Shown here: in pieces, positions 44,455 through 53,750 of the stretch | Layout of the letters: each line of letters begins with the position of its first letter | Position numbering within the stretch: position 1 is the first letter of the stretch | From: Pseudoalteromonas luteoviolacea | Lineage (GTDB): Bacteria > Pseudomonadota > Gammaproteobacteria > Enterobacterales > Alteromonadaceae | Direction of reading: 5' to 3' | Length of the DNA: 64,000 nucleotides | Assembly: GCF_000814765.1 (NCBI RefSeq) | Contig: NZ_JWIC01000007.1 | Location: 598,500 to 662,499, forward strand | Made by a program: the position numbers and the translations under genes | The notes under the pieces: model-generated | Told to the model about the DNA's origin: nothing | The model's database searches: none | The model's input: the letters and a program-made list of their open reading frames with translations, nothing else

Positions 44455-44979
44455 TACGTATAAAGGTGATGCTCACTTAAACTGTCCTTTGTGCAATCGG
44501 GCTTCCCCTTACTCATTATGCCCCTATTTGGGGCTTTAAATTTTTTAATACAGATGGCGCTTTTTCAGAAACTAAAATAGCAGATAACTCAATCGACTAA
44601 GATACCAACCTAAATTCCATCAAGCTCAAATTTCATATCATGCTGCACTGAAAGAGATGCGCCCAAGTTATATTTTGACCCGCTATAATTAAAGTAATAA
44701 ACAACTTATTTTTACATTTGAATCAGTTACGTTTTGACTCTCAGTTAGATAAATTGACACCCTAAATAGGAATTTTATTGAATAGTTTATCTTGTGATTT
44801 TCTGTGAGCTTGAATTGTATTGATAAAGGTTTGAAAAGTGCCTCAATATTCGTTTATTTGACGGCAAACTAACCTTATTTGACGAGTTAAGGTGATGGTG
44901 GATTCCCCTTGGATCATTTGTCTGCCAACAAAAGGATCCTATTTTTGCCATCACCTTTTTATTAAATAAGGTACTAGTA
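44455..44979. promoter_or_regulatory. Intergenic region: terminator, direct repeats and a long 5' UTR hairpin
   Basis: A terminator lies at about 44520-44546 (GCCCC-tattt-GGGGC, then TTTAAATTTTTT). TTATTTGACG occurs twice, at 44854 and 44875, exactly 21 bp (two helical turns) apart. AAGGTGATGG (44889-44898) pairs with CCATCACCTT (44948-44957) across 49 nt and is followed by TTT, just before the MFS start. The last element could be an attenuator or structured leader; the repeats could be a regulator site for the sugar genes. Confidence 0.5.
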
Positions 44980-46233
44980 ATGAATAAGAATTTGCCTGCT
45001 GTCTTTGTGATTCTCGCGACGTTCTTTATGATCTCTTTTATCACCAATATTCTTGGTCCCATTTTTCCTGAATTGATAAAAAGTTTTGCTATCGGTATGA
45101 CGTTGGCTGGCTTTTTTCCATTCGCTTTTTTTGCAGCTTATGGCGTGATGTCTATCCCAGCTGGCCTTCTGGCCCAGCGAATGGGTGAAAAATTTGTCAT
45201 GCTTTTGGCCTTTGGTATTGCCATGGTCGGTGCGCTGTTATTTGCTTTTTGGCCAACATTTGAGCTTGCCATGATTGCATTATTTTTGGTAGGCAGCGCA
45301 ATGGCATATATGCAGGTAGCCATTAACCCCATGTTACGACGGGCTGGTGGCAGTGAGCATTTTGCTGTTTTATCCGTAGTGGCGCAATTGTTATTTGGTG
45401 CGGGAGCAACCTTATCTCCGATTGTCTATGTTAACTTGGCTGAGTGGTCGCAGCAGCCAAGCAGCATTTTAAATAGTTTGGTACCGCAACACATGAGTTG
45501 GTTGAGTATGTATTGGCTGTTTGCCGCACTGTGCTTAGTGATGTTTATCTGGGGGGGCATGACTCGGTTTCAATCATGCCGCCATCCTGAAGATGACGCA
45601 AAGACATGCTCATTGGCTGAAAGCATGGCACTGTTTAAAAATAAAGTGGTGATCAAGTATTTCTTTGCCATCGCAGCGTATGTGGCATTAGAGCAAGGTA
45701 TTGCTAATTCTATTTCGATTTTTATGTTGCAAGTTCATGAGATGGATACTCAACAAGTTGGCGCCAGTGTGGTGAGTAAGTTTTGGTTAATGCTGACCGT
45801 AGGATGCGCTGTCGGCTTAGTAATGATGAAGCTATTCGATGTACGCAAAGTTTTGGCGTGGTTCTGTATTGGAGCGGGGGTGAGTTTAGGTGGGGCGATA
45901 TTCGGCTCAGCAGCCATAGCACTGTGGGCATTCCCCGTAGCGGGCTTCTTTTTATCAATTATGTGGTCAGCTCTATTTTCTTTAGCATTGAACTCGTTTT
46001 CTAATGGCCATAGTGCGATTGCAGGGATCTTGTGCACTGGCATTGTGGGAGGCGCTATTATCTCTCCACTCATTGGATTGTTAGTACAAGTCTCAGGTTC
46101 ACTACAACTCGGATTGCTAGTGCTCTTTTTGCCTTTGGGTTATATGTTGCGCGTGGCTTATTCATCTAATCCTATCGTAAACAATCATACAATCCGTTTT
46201 TTTGAGAAAAAATCAGCAGAGCAGGAAGCGTAA
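44980..46233 (+). CDS. MFS sugar transporter (FucP/GluP-like)
   Basis: A 417-residue inner-membrane transporter with 12 predicted spans, of the fucose/glucose/galactose:H+ symporter branch. Evidence includes an N-terminal ITNILGPIFPELIKSF, the loop RMGEKFVMLLAF between spans 2 and 3, and MAYMQVAINPMLRRAGG in span 4, typical of FucP-like proteins. It ends 2 bp before the ROK kinase gene, so uptake and phosphorylation of one sugar are cotranscribed. The sugar could be glucose, mannose, fructose or an amino sugar. Confidence 0.92.
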   Translation: MNKNLPAVFVILATFFMISFITNILGPIFPELIKSFAIGMTLAGFFPFAFFAAYGVMSIPAGLLAQRMGEKFVMLLAFGIAMVGALLFAFWPTFELAMIALFLVGSAMAYMQVAINPMLRRAGGSEHFAVLSVVAQLLFGAGATLSPIVYVNLAEWSQQPSSILNSLVPQHMSWLSMYWLFAALCLVMFIWGGMTRFQSCRHPEDDAKTCSLAESMALFKNKVVIKYFFAIAAYVALEQGIANSISIFMLQVHEMDTQQVGASVVSKFWLMLTVGCAVGLVMMKLFDVRKVLAWFCIGAGVSLGGAIFGSAAIALWAFPVAGFFLSIMWSALFSLALNSFSNGHSAIAGILCTGIVGGAIISPLIGLLVQVSGSLQLGLLVLFLPLGYMLRVAYSSNPIVNNHTIRFFEKKSAEQEA

Positions 46234-46235
46234 AC

Positions 46236-47111
46236 ATGTCAGGGATGGTTGTCTGTATAGATTTAGGGGGCACTAAAGCCCTATGTGGAATCGCAAAGCA
46301 AGGGCATATTGCGAGTGTAAAACGTTATCCTGTTCCCGCGTCTGGGAGCAAACAAGCAGTAACAGACTATATCATTGAACTGGTTAGAAAAACCATTACT
46401 GAAGAGTGTGTAGGCGTTGCAATTGGGATCCCTGGCGTGGTGAACAGTGCCACTGGTGAAGTATTTGAAGTGACCAACATTCCAGCGTGGCGTGATGTAC
46501 CATTATCGCAAGTGTTATGTGAGCGATTCAATGTGCCTGTATTGGTACATAACGATGTGAATTGTTTTACATATGGTGAGTATCGTTATGGTGAGCACGG
46601 TGGGAAGTTGGCACCATGTAAAAACATATTAGGGGTATGTCTTGGTACTGGGCTAGGTGCCGGCGTTGTTATTGATAGACAGCTGTATACAGGTCGATAT
46701 GGTCTGGCTGGTGAATTTGGCAGTGCCCCTTATTTAGGTAAGACCATTGAAGACTATTGTAGTGGTCAATTTTTCAAACAACGGGGAACTGACGGAGAGT
46801 TAGAGTACCTTTCTGCAAAAGCGGGCAACGTCCAATCACTGAAACTGTTTGAACAATTGGGGACGCATTTGGGGATTGCCTTTGCTCATATGCAGTTGGC
46901 ATATGATCCAGATGTCATCGTAATGGGCGGGTCTGTTACACAGGCGTTTGATTTATTTGGTGAACGTATGTTTGCCTCTTTTACACAGTACGAGCAATGC
47001 AAACAGTTGAATATTCGAGTTAGTCAACTTCCTCATGCGGCACTACTGGGCGCATTTGCTTTATTTGAACAAAAATATAAAGTGACGTCCCCTGAATTAG
47101 ATTGCACTTAG
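46236..47111 (+). CDS. ROK-family sugar kinase
   Basis: A 291-residue kinase. The ATP phosphate loop is DLGGTKALCGIA at residues 8-19, the substrate loop GIPGVVN, and the catalytic Asp is in VHNDVNCFTYGE. GVCLGTGLGAGVV is the second ATP motif, and the Glu of GLAGEFG contacts the sugar. The zinc-binding CxCGxxGC of many ROK kinases is missing: the sequence there is DYCSGQFF. With the MFS gene directly upstream it forms a sugar catabolic pair. Glucokinase, mannokinase or fructokinase activity are all possible. Confidence 0.92.
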   Translation: MSGMVVCIDLGGTKALCGIAKQGHIASVKRYPVPASGSKQAVTDYIIELVRKTITEECVGVAIGIPGVVNSATGEVFEVTNIPAWRDVPLSQVLCERFNVPVLVHNDVNCFTYGEYRYGEHGGKLAPCKNILGVCLGTGLGAGVVIDRQLYTGRYGLAGEFGSAPYLGKTIEDYCSGQFFKQRGTDGELEYLSAKAGNVQSLKLFEQLGTHLGIAFAHMQLAYDPDVIVMGGSVTQAFDLFGERMFASFTQYEQCKQLNIRVSQLPHAALLGAFALFEQKYKVTSPELDCT

Positions 47112-47127
47112 CTATGTAGTAGAAAAA

Positions 47128-47158
47128 GGTATGGCGAGCCTCAAGAGGGTGCCATACC
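47128..47158. terminator. Bidirectional terminator
   Basis: GGTATGGC and GCCATACC enclose an inner CCTC/GAGG stem, between the convergent kinase and fasciclin genes. Confidence 0.7.
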
Positions 47159-47178
47159 AAACTCAAAGGAAGGGTAAT

Positions 47179-49350
47179 TTAGTCAACCGACGTGATAACA
47201 GTGTCAATTAAGTGCACAACCCCGTTGGCGGTGTAAATGTCTTTTTGAATCACATTGCTGCCTTCAATTTGCAGACCAGAGGTGGGTAGCATGACGTGAG
47301 ACCAGTTATCTATGCTACTACCCATCATATCGCCTGCTGCTGTGTCGGCAGCATAAAGGTATAGCGGGCGACCTAAATAAGCCACTTGCATTGTGTTGTC
47401 TTGTCTTGCGACTAACGACAGACCAGGTATGTTGGCGATTTGTGCTTCTGTGGCGATCACTGGTGGCCATGTGGTCGCGCAAGCGTCGTTACACTGGCTT
47501 TGCGCGAAGGTTAAGTCATTATCAAATGTATAAAGCGTGAATCCAGCTTTTTCGCTGCCATTACCTGCTACTAGTATTTGCTTGCTTGAGTCGTATGCGA
47601 CTGCGTCATTTTCACCATTATTGGTACCTGCAAAATCGACGACGCTGATGTCAAGCATGTTTGATGCAAGGGTGTCTACTTTCTTGCCATTTAACTTTAA
47701 TGCGGTCATAGCGGACGCTTCGAGCCCCAATACATGTTGAGTAAGCACTTGCGTTAACCCTGTATTGTCAGCAAGTAAGGCATTTAGCGTATCTGCGGGT
47801 ATTTTTTGGAACGCTCTATTTGTAGGTGCAAACACGGTAAATGTCGCTTCTTTGTTTGACAATGTTTCCACTAAATTAGCTGTGGTTAGAGCGGTAACTA
47901 GCGTTGATAGATCATCCGTTTCAGCAGCGACTTCAGCAATGGTTTTTTCTGATACGACTTTGTCTGCCGGTGGCATAATGACTTTGTCCAGTACATGGAT
48001 AACGCCGTTGTCTGCTTGAACGTTGGCAGTTCTGATGACTGCATCGTCAATAAAAAGCTTACTATTGACCGTGCTCAGTGCTGCCATGTCGCTGTTTGCC
48101 ATTGTAACCATGTTCGATTCTGACGAAGCGATGGCGGATGCAGCATCAGACATGACGCTTTGTCCTGATACTACATGGTAGAGTAGGATGTCTTTTAGCT
48201 GTTCTGTGTTTGCCCCAAGTGCATCAAGCGTTTCTTGTCCTAGTGCTGCAAATGCCGCATCAGTTGGTGCAAAAACCGTGAATTTTACGGTGGGATCTGA
48301 TAGCACTTGGTCTAACTCTGTTGCGCCTAGCAAGCTGATCAGCGTGTTGAATGACCCTGCTGCAGTCGCCACTTCAGGTATTAAACCAAGGGACTCAGGA
48401 ACCGTGACATCCCCAACAATAACCGCATCGAGCACATGTATGATGCCATTGGACGCTGCGATATCGGTTTGTGTGACGGTGACGCCTGCAAATTTCAGCA
48501 TATTTGAAGCGGTATCAATTGCAACGCTTTGTTGGTTATTAAGCAAGGTGGTTGCACTTTTTCCATTCAACGACATTGCGGTAATGGCATCCACGTTGCC
48601 AGACACAATGTGTTGTTTGAGGATATCGCCAAGCACGTCCGAGTTTGCCAGCAACGTATTAATCGTTTTTGTACCAAGCGCTGCAAACGCGGCGTCTGTT
48701 GGCGCAAACACTGTAAGTGCATCGGATCCTGTCAGTGCACTGGTGAGCCCTGCGGCTTCAACAGCTTTGAGCAATGTGGTGAAATTACCCGCTGCGATGG
48801 CTACTTCTGCAATATTTTGAGTTGATGTTGCATCTGTTGGCGGAGTTAATACCGCGTCGATAACGTGAATGATGCCGTTGTCGGTTTTTATGTCTGTTTG
48901 AGTGACGGTGGCTGTATTCACGAGTAAGTCATCACCAGACAACGACAGCGCTATTTTTGCACCGTTGACAGTCGCAGTCGTCTGTCCGGCCAATGATATC
49001 GCTGTTTCAGCATTGACTTCAGAGCTAAGTACATGATATGTCAAAATTTTCGTCAGTGTGTCTGTGTCGGCAAGCAAGCTGTCGATGGTGTCTGTGCCTA
49101 ATAGCTCAAAAGCGGCGTCGGTTGGGGCAAACACTGTGAATTTATTGTTCGTGTCATCTAGTGTTGCGTTTAACCCTGTGGCGTCAAGCGCTGCAACGAG
49201 CGTATTAAAAGAGCCCGCTGCTTTAGCTGCGTCATAGACAGAGGTTTCAGGTTGAGTTTGTTCTGGGGTAATTACTGGGTCATCATCATCTGAGCAAGCA
49301 GACAAAAGACCTACGACGGCAACAAGTGCCAGTTTTGCAAGTACTTTCAC
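47179..49350 (-). CDS. Lipoprotein with four fasciclin domains and a nested PF03640-like domain
   Basis: A 723-residue surface-type lipoprotein. The start is a GTG at 49350 (SD GGAG at 6 nt), giving a signal peptide with lipobox LSAC followed by Asp residues. Four FAS1 domains follow, each with the pattern TVFAPTDAAF and GIIHVIDxV (fourth: TVFAPTNRAF). The fourth is interrupted by about 110 residues containing FTLYTFDND, CNDACATTWPP and LGRPLYLYAAD, the motif set of the COG4315/YxxxD lipoprotein repeat; the FAS1 end (ANGVVHLIDTVI) resumes afterwards. Adhesion or matrix binding is expected. An ATG at 49437 is an alternative start but would bury the signal peptide. Confidence 0.88.
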   Translation of the reverse strand: MKVLAKLALVAVVGLLSACSDDDDPVITPEQTQPETSVYDAAKAAGSFNTLVAALDATGLNATLDDTNNKFTVFAPTDAAFELLGTDTIDSLLADTDTLTKILTYHVLSSEVNAETAISLAGQTTATVNGAKIALSLSGDDLLVNTATVTQTDIKTDNGIIHVIDAVLTPPTDATSTQNIAEVAIAAGNFTTLLKAVEAAGLTSALTGSDALTVFAPTDAAFAALGTKTINTLLANSDVLGDILKQHIVSGNVDAITAMSLNGKSATTLLNNQQSVAIDTASNMLKFAGVTVTQTDIAASNGIIHVLDAVIVGDVTVPESLGLIPEVATAAGSFNTLISLLGATELDQVLSDPTVKFTVFAPTDAAFAALGQETLDALGANTEQLKDILLYHVVSGQSVMSDAASAIASSESNMVTMANSDMAALSTVNSKLFIDDAVIRTANVQADNGVIHVLDKVIMPPADKVVSEKTIAEVAAETDDLSTLVTALTTANLVETLSNKEATFTVFAPTNRAFQKIPADTLNALLADNTGLTQVLTQHVLGLEASAMTALKLNGKKVDTLASNMLDISVVDFAGTNNGENDAVAYDSSKQILVAGNGSEKAGFTLYTFDNDLTFAQSQCNDACATTWPPVIATEAQIANIPGLSLVARQDNTMQVAYLGRPLYLYAADTAAGDMMGSSIDNWSHVMLPTSGLQIEGSNVIQKDIYTANGVVHLIDTVITSVD

Positions 49351-49437
49351 AATCATCTCCATTGGAGTGGCTAATTTTCCAGCAATACGCGCTTCACGAG
49401 CAAGCAGATCAAGAAAAATTTTGTATTGAACAGCCAT

Positions 49438-49833
49438 TTACGCTCTCTGTGGCCCAAATATCGAGCTAAATAATGAATGTGTACCCCTGCTAACTTAATG
49501 CTTTTAATGATTATATTTTTTTACTTCTTAAGCAGTTTGTAAAAAATTAATAACAGGAAAAAAATATGTTTTTTTTAAAACAGAATTAATCTAGGTGAAG
49601 AAAATTGCCATTTTTTCATAAATAATTTGGGAGCAATCTGATAAATCAGGTCTTTTGGGATTTGGTAACACGGCTCACTAAATTGACCGATATAGCGCGA
49701 AGTATTGTTTTTGGATATTAATTACATCTTTAAACTATTTATGGTTGGTCTGTTATCCATTGTCCCCAAATTGAACTATCAACGAAAAGCCGAGTCATAA
49801 ACAAACTAATTGTATTTGAAACAAGGAGGTGTA
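49438..49833. other. AT-rich divergent promoter region
   Basis: No gene is seen between the fasciclin gene and the quinone reductase gene. The part nearest 49560-49620 is almost pure A/T. I see no clear operator or hairpin. Confidence 0.5.
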
Positions 49834-50481
49834 ATGCGGGTTCATTTAGTGGTCGCACACCCTGAGGTGTTATCGTTTAACTGTGCGCTGCACGAAGTTG
49901 CAAAACACACACTCACTGAATTAAACATTACTTATAGTGAATCAAATTTATATGTGGATCAATTTGAAGCCATAGCGGGGCCTGCGGATGTAGCGGGCTA
50001 TGAAGGCACGCAAGAATCGTTCAGTTTGGCTAAAGCGCAGCGATATGCAATTGCCAATGATGCATTTACTGAGCAAATTACCACAGAGCAACGAAAGCTC
50101 TCCGAATGTAATTTGTTAATTTTGCAGTTTCCACTTTGGTGGTGGTCGTTTCCAGCTATTTTAAAAGGTTGGATTGATCGTGTATTAACTTCAGGGTTTG
50201 CTTATGGTCAAAGTGCTAAGCTTGAACCAAAAAAGGTCATGTATTCAATCACAACAGGTGGTGCATCTGATCAAGATGAAATCGATTACTATCAAACTAA
50301 GATTGACGGTCTTTACCAAGATATATTTGGCTTTATGGGGTGGGAAATAATACCACCATTTATCGCACATGGTGTTCAGCAACAAGGTTATCAAGCGCGT
50401 CAATTGATATTGCGAGATTATAGCGCCTATTTAAAAACGGTTTTAGATAAGCGGAAGCTCGTTGATGATTCAGTGATGTAA
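49834..50481 (+). CDS. NAD(P)H:quinone oxidoreductase (flavodoxin-like fold)
   Basis: A 215-residue flavoprotein of the NQO1/KefF/MdaB superfamily. VVAHPEVLSFNCALHEVAKHTL is the FMN/FAD phosphate site. FPLWWWSFPAILKGWIDRVLTSGFAYG is the family signature, and SITTGGASDQ a further flavin contact. It would reduce quinones by two electrons in the cytoplasm. The ATG at 49834 has a near-perfect AAGGAGGTG. The next gene follows after 12 bp, so an operon is likely. Confidence 0.93.
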   Translation: MRVHLVVAHPEVLSFNCALHEVAKHTLTELNITYSESNLYVDQFEAIAGPADVAGYEGTQESFSLAKAQRYAIANDAFTEQITTEQRKLSECNLLILQFPLWWWSFPAILKGWIDRVLTSGFAYGQSAKLEPKKVMYSITTGGASDQDEIDYYQTKIDGLYQDIFGFMGWEIIPPFIAHGVQQQGYQARQLILRDYSAYLKTVLDKRKLVDDSVM

Positions 50482-50493
50482 TAAGGAAATATT

Positions 50494-50955
50494 ATGCACA
50501 AATTAGTCATTATAGTCGCCATTGCCCTACCTAATATCGCCTTTTCTCAAGCTGAGTTGACGCATGATGATATCATAGCCAAGGCACATGCATTTGTTAC
50601 AGCCAAAAATGCGCGCCAACAGCCTAAGTCAACTGATAAAGACATAGACAAGTTTATTGCACTACTTGCTGATGATTTTGTCGATGAACATGTGAAATAT
50701 AGCTTTACCTATTCAGATAAAACTAAACTTCGCCAAGACATGCTCGCTAAGTTAAGAGATAAAGTCGTCCATAGTAAAATCGATATCTTGGATATTATGG
50801 TCGGCCACAACGTTGTTTTTATCAAAATGCGGGAGTCAGGTAAGGTGAAGCCTGCCCATTTGGATAGCGAAATCGAATATAACAAGACGAATATAGTGTC
50901 GCTAGAATTCAATGATAAGGGATTGATAAAACATATACGACGACATCATGGTTGA
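50494..50955 (+). CDS. Exported NTF2/SnoaL-like protein
   Basis: A 153-residue protein with a signal peptide (MHKLVIIVAIALPNIAFS|QA). The mature part fits an NTF2-like cone fold: a helix with AKAHAFVTAKN, DKFIALLADDFVDEHV, then strands SKIDILDIMVGHNVVFIKMRESG and NKTNIVSLEFNDKGLIKHIRRH. The family is used for small enzymes and binding proteins; no active site is identifiable. It is cotranscribed with the quinone reductase. Confidence 0.72.
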   Translation: MHKLVIIVAIALPNIAFSQAELTHDDIIAKAHAFVTAKNARQQPKSTDKDIDKFIALLADDFVDEHVKYSFTYSDKTKLRQDMLAKLRDKVVHSKIDILDIMVGHNVVFIKMRESGKVKPAHLDSEIEYNKTNIVSLEFNDKGLIKHIRRHHG

Positions 50956-51545
50956 CCGATTAATTTCTTTTATCCTTAATGAAGTGGATACGCTGTACTG
51001 TAAAGCCATTTAACAATACAGTCGAGGTGGCGTCCATCGGATCTTGTTCTGGTCGTGTTTAGTGATGATCCTAGCTGTCTCCCTTTGCAAAGACGACCAT
51101 GACATCGATTCTGTGGTTTAAACAGTTGGGCTCACTTCACTGCTTTGTCAACGAATTTGGTTTTAGTAAGTACCTAGTCCATGTCGTCACTTACATACAC
51201 AGTATCGCTGGGTGTATGACCCAATTCGCTCAAGCTTCTCAACTAATGAGGTTCTCTCAAGTATCAACCCTATATAATTGGATGATGCACCATGCACTTA
51301 CCTGCCATACTCTAGTCATCATTTTATCCTCAAGCTTGATTTTAAAATATTACCGACTGACCTAACAGTGGTGGCGCCTTGTTTTATTCAGAGTCGATTA
51401 AACCAATTCATTTGATGACGTTGAGTTAACAAAATGAGCCTGAATATACAGATCGATTCTGGATCTCTGAGCAGGTTTGGCATGTGAGTAATATCAATAA
51501 GAGTACAGTGCATGTTTTAAATCGTTTTCACCTGATATTGAGGTG
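50956..51545. other. Gene-free stretch with only a doubtful frame
   Basis: A plus-strand frame of 88 codons (51099-51365) has no Shine-Dalgarno and no known family. It extends upstream in frame without a start, so it may be the remnant of a lost gene. ACTGTA/TACAGT forms an inverted repeat near 50996-51021. GATCGATTCT and similar segments recur loosely. Nothing here can be named with confidence. Confidence 0.4.
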
Positions 51546-51562
51546 TGGACAGTGTGTGTCCA
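51546..51562 (+). promoter_or_regulatory. Upstream activator palindrome 1 (TGGACA-N5-TGTCCA)
   Basis: A perfect 17-bp palindrome with half-sites TGGACA and TGTCCA, about 120 bp before a sigma-54-type promoter. An NtrC-type response regulator is encoded in the same operon and is the expected ligand. A further half-site, TGGACA, lies at 51586-51591. Confidence 0.65.
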
Positions 51563-51597
51563 GACGCGTGTAACAGTGACACCTTTGGACAGCTTAT

Positions 51598-51613
51598 GTG
51601 TCCGTTCGGACAC
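51598..51613 (+). promoter_or_regulatory. Upstream activator palindrome 2 (GTGTCCG-tt-CGGACAC)
   Basis: A perfect 16-bp palindrome centred about 51 bp from the first, close to five helical turns. With the TGGACA at 51586 it also makes a TGGACA-N7-TGTCC site like palindrome 1. The cluster is typical of enhancer sites for bacterial enhancer-binding proteins. Confidence 0.65.
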
Positions 51614-51674
51614 TCTATAAAATTAAATTACAAAAAATTCTTTATAATTCATGAGTTTAATTTTTTATCATTAT

Positions 51675-51690
51675 TGGCATTGTCCTCGCT
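51675..51690 (+). promoter_or_regulatory. Sigma-54 (-24/-12) type promoter
   Basis: TGGCAT-TGTCC-TCGCT has the invariant GG (51676-51677) and GC (51688-51689) separated by exactly 10 bp. Transcription would begin near 51701, just before the ATG at 51726. It differs from the consensus at three less conserved positions. Confidence 0.6.
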
Positions 51691-51725
51691 TATATCTGAG
51701 TATCGAAATCAATAGGTATTATAAA

Positions 51726-52994
51726 ATGATTAAAGGAACTCAGTCCCAGGATGAAGTCATCGCGCCAAGCACGCGTTCAAGCAAACTGAAATTTGTTGTT
51801 TCGGCGGTATTTATGACGCTGATCACGGTCGTGTCCATCCCTGCGATTAGTCAATGGTATTCAGGTATTAAAACGGTATCTTACGCGCAGCTGGTGACTG
51901 CCAAAGTGATTAAAAAAGATCTAGTGAGAGATGTGTCTGTTTCTGGACGTTTAGTGGCAGCCAATGCACCGCAAGTTTACAGTCCGGAACCCGGCCAGGC
52001 GACGCTGTTAGTTAAACCTGGGGACAAGGTGGAGCAAGATGCTTTGCTTGCAACGATCCACAGCCCAGAACTGGATGCCCAGATTGACCAGCAAAGTTCG
52101 CTGCTGGCTCAGTTACAGTTGGAGTCCAATAGAGGGTTATTAGCAGACGATGAAGCACAACTTGAGCTAGAGCGCAGTTTAGATGAGGCGACTGTGCGTT
52201 TAAATGCAGCTCAGCGTGAGCAGCGTCGCTCCAAAGAATCTTATGACAAGCAAGTGATCAGTGAATTGGATTTTGCACGCAGTAAAGACACGCTCCTTGA
52301 GGCGCAACTGATGCATAAGCATGCGCAAAAGCGTGTCACCATGGCTAAAAAGCGCTTAGATTTTGAGGCACAAACGCGAGCGTTGTCGGTTCAACGTCAA
52401 ACACAAATTCTCGACGAATTGAAGCGCAGGCAACGAGCTCTGGAAGTCCGAGCACCTGTTGCCGGTGTAGTGGGAAGTTGGCTAGTTCAGCAAAAAGAGC
52501 AAGTTGCAGATGCCCAAGCACTGATGACCATCGTGGATTTATCTGAATATGAAGCAGAGTTACAGGTACCAGAATTCTATGCGGATGATTTAGGCATAGG
52601 GCTTAATGTGGAGATTTCCCTTGGCGGGCAATCTTATCAGGGAGCTGTGAGTTCCGTATCTCCAGAGATCCAACAAAACCAAGTTGCAGTGCGTGTAAAG
52701 ATTGACGCCAATAGTGATTTAAAGTTACGCCAAAATCAGCGCGTGAATGGGCGAATCGAATTTGAGAAAAAAGCTCAAGTGCTGCAAGTCAAACGCGGCC
52801 CGTTTTTATCTAGCTTTGGAGGCAAGCAAGCCTTCGTCATTCAAGACAAAATGGCTCAGTTACGCGACATCAAAATTGGCGTATCTAGTGTCGACTATGT
52901 CGAATTGATCAGCGGTGTTCAAGAAGGTGAAGAGATCATCATTTCTGATTACGACGCATTTAATCAAAGCCAAATTTTTAAAATTTCAAAATAA
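51726..52994 (+). CDS. HlyD/MacA-like periplasmic adaptor
   Basis: A 422-residue membrane fusion protein. It has an N-terminal anchor (about 23-42, LKFVVSAVFMTLITVVSIPAI), a lipoyl half-motif (APQVYSPEPGQATLLVKPGDKVEQDALLATIHSPELDAQI), a long coiled-coil hairpin (about 120-240), a second lipoyl half (VRAPVAGVVGSWLVQQKEQV) and beta-barrel and membrane-proximal domains. The start at 51726 is chosen because the sigma-54 promoter lies within the longer open frame. It is the first gene of a six-gene operon with an ABC transporter, and bridges it to an outer-membrane channel encoded elsewhere. Confidence 0.92.
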   Translation: MIKGTQSQDEVIAPSTRSSKLKFVVSAVFMTLITVVSIPAISQWYSGIKTVSYAQLVTAKVIKKDLVRDVSVSGRLVAANAPQVYSPEPGQATLLVKPGDKVEQDALLATIHSPELDAQIDQQSSLLAQLQLESNRGLLADDEAQLELERSLDEATVRLNAAQREQRRSKESYDKQVISELDFARSKDTLLEAQLMHKHAQKRVTMAKKRLDFEAQTRALSVQRQTQILDELKRRQRALEVRAPVAGVVGSWLVQQKEQVADAQALMTIVDLSEYEAELQVPEFYADDLGIGLNVEISLGGQSYQGAVSSVSPEIQQNQVAVRVKIDANSDLKLRQNQRVNGRIEFEKKAQVLQVKRGPFLSSFGGKQAFVIQDKMAQLRDIKIGVSSVDYVELISGVQEGEEIIISDYDAFNQSQIFKISK

Positions 52995-53018
52995 ACAACA
53001 AGAATTAAGGACCTAATT

Positions 53019-53741
53019 ATGCTTTCAATGAACAATATCAGCAGAGTTTATCGCAGTGAAACGATTCAAACGCATGCGTTACGTGACTTTAACTTACAAG
53101 TGGATGCCGGAGAGTTTGTGGCAGTGACAGGCCCGTCAGGCTCAGGTAAGTCGACATTTTTGAATGTGGCGGGACTACTGGATGAGTTTAACGAGGGTGA
53201 ATATGTCTTGGATGGCACTGCTGTCAAAGGACTGTCAGATGATGATTTATCTCGTCTGAGGAACGAGAAAATCGGGTTTATTTTTCAAAATTATAACCTG
53301 ATCCCAGACTACAGTATTTACGATAACGTGGATATGCCACTACGCTATCGTGGTTTAAGTGCCAAGCAAAGACGCAGTCGTATTGAGCACGCGCTTGAGC
53401 TGGTTGGGTTGGCAAGTCGTCATAGTTATTTACCGAGTCAGCTGTCTGGGGGGCAACAGCAGCGTGTAGCCATTGCAAGGGCACTGGCAGGTGAACCTAA
53501 GATTTTATTGGCCGATGAACCGACGGGTAACCTTGATTCATTAATGGCTAGGCAAATCATGGACTTGCTGAAAACCATTAACAAAGAAGGTAGCACCATT
53601 ATTATGGTAACGCACGACCCAGATCAAGCCAGAGAAGTGAACCGCAATATACAAATCATTGATGGTCAAATCACGGATTACAGCATATATGCGCCAGTAG
53701 AACAGGCACACATTGTAAATCAGAACCAGCCAGTAGCTTAG
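53019..53741 (+). CDS. MacB/LolD-type ABC ATPase
   Basis: A 240-residue ATPase. Walker A is GPSGSGKST, the Q-loop FIFQNYNLI, the signature LSGGQQQR, Walker B ILLADEPTGNLD and the H-loop VTHDP. It lies 24 bp after the adaptor gene and 9 bp before the first permease. It energises a mechanotransmission-type exporter. The substrate is not evident: antibiotic, peptide or envelope lipid are all known for this class. Confidence 0.94.
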   Translation: MLSMNNISRVYRSETIQTHALRDFNLQVDAGEFVAVTGPSGSGKSTFLNVAGLLDEFNEGEYVLDGTAVKGLSDDDLSRLRNEKIGFIFQNYNLIPDYSIYDNVDMPLRYRGLSAKQRRSRIEHALELVGLASRHSYLPSQLSGGQQQRVAIARALAGEPKILLADEPTGNLDSLMARQIMDLLKTINKEGSTIIMVTHDPDQAREVNRNIQIIDGQITDYSIYAPVEQAHIVNQNQPVA

Positions 53742-53750
53742 GAGATGAAC

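Noticed and set aside
48188..48820. 210-codon plus-strand frame opposite the fasciclin gene
   Set aside because: It is the antisense of repeated FAS1 coding sequence; the long open frame arises from codon bias in the repeats.
51099..51365. 88-codon frame MTSILWFKQLGSLHCF...
   Set aside because: It has no ribosome site or family match and remains open upstream without a start. I could not tell a remnant from chance, so it is described only as part of the gene-free stretch.
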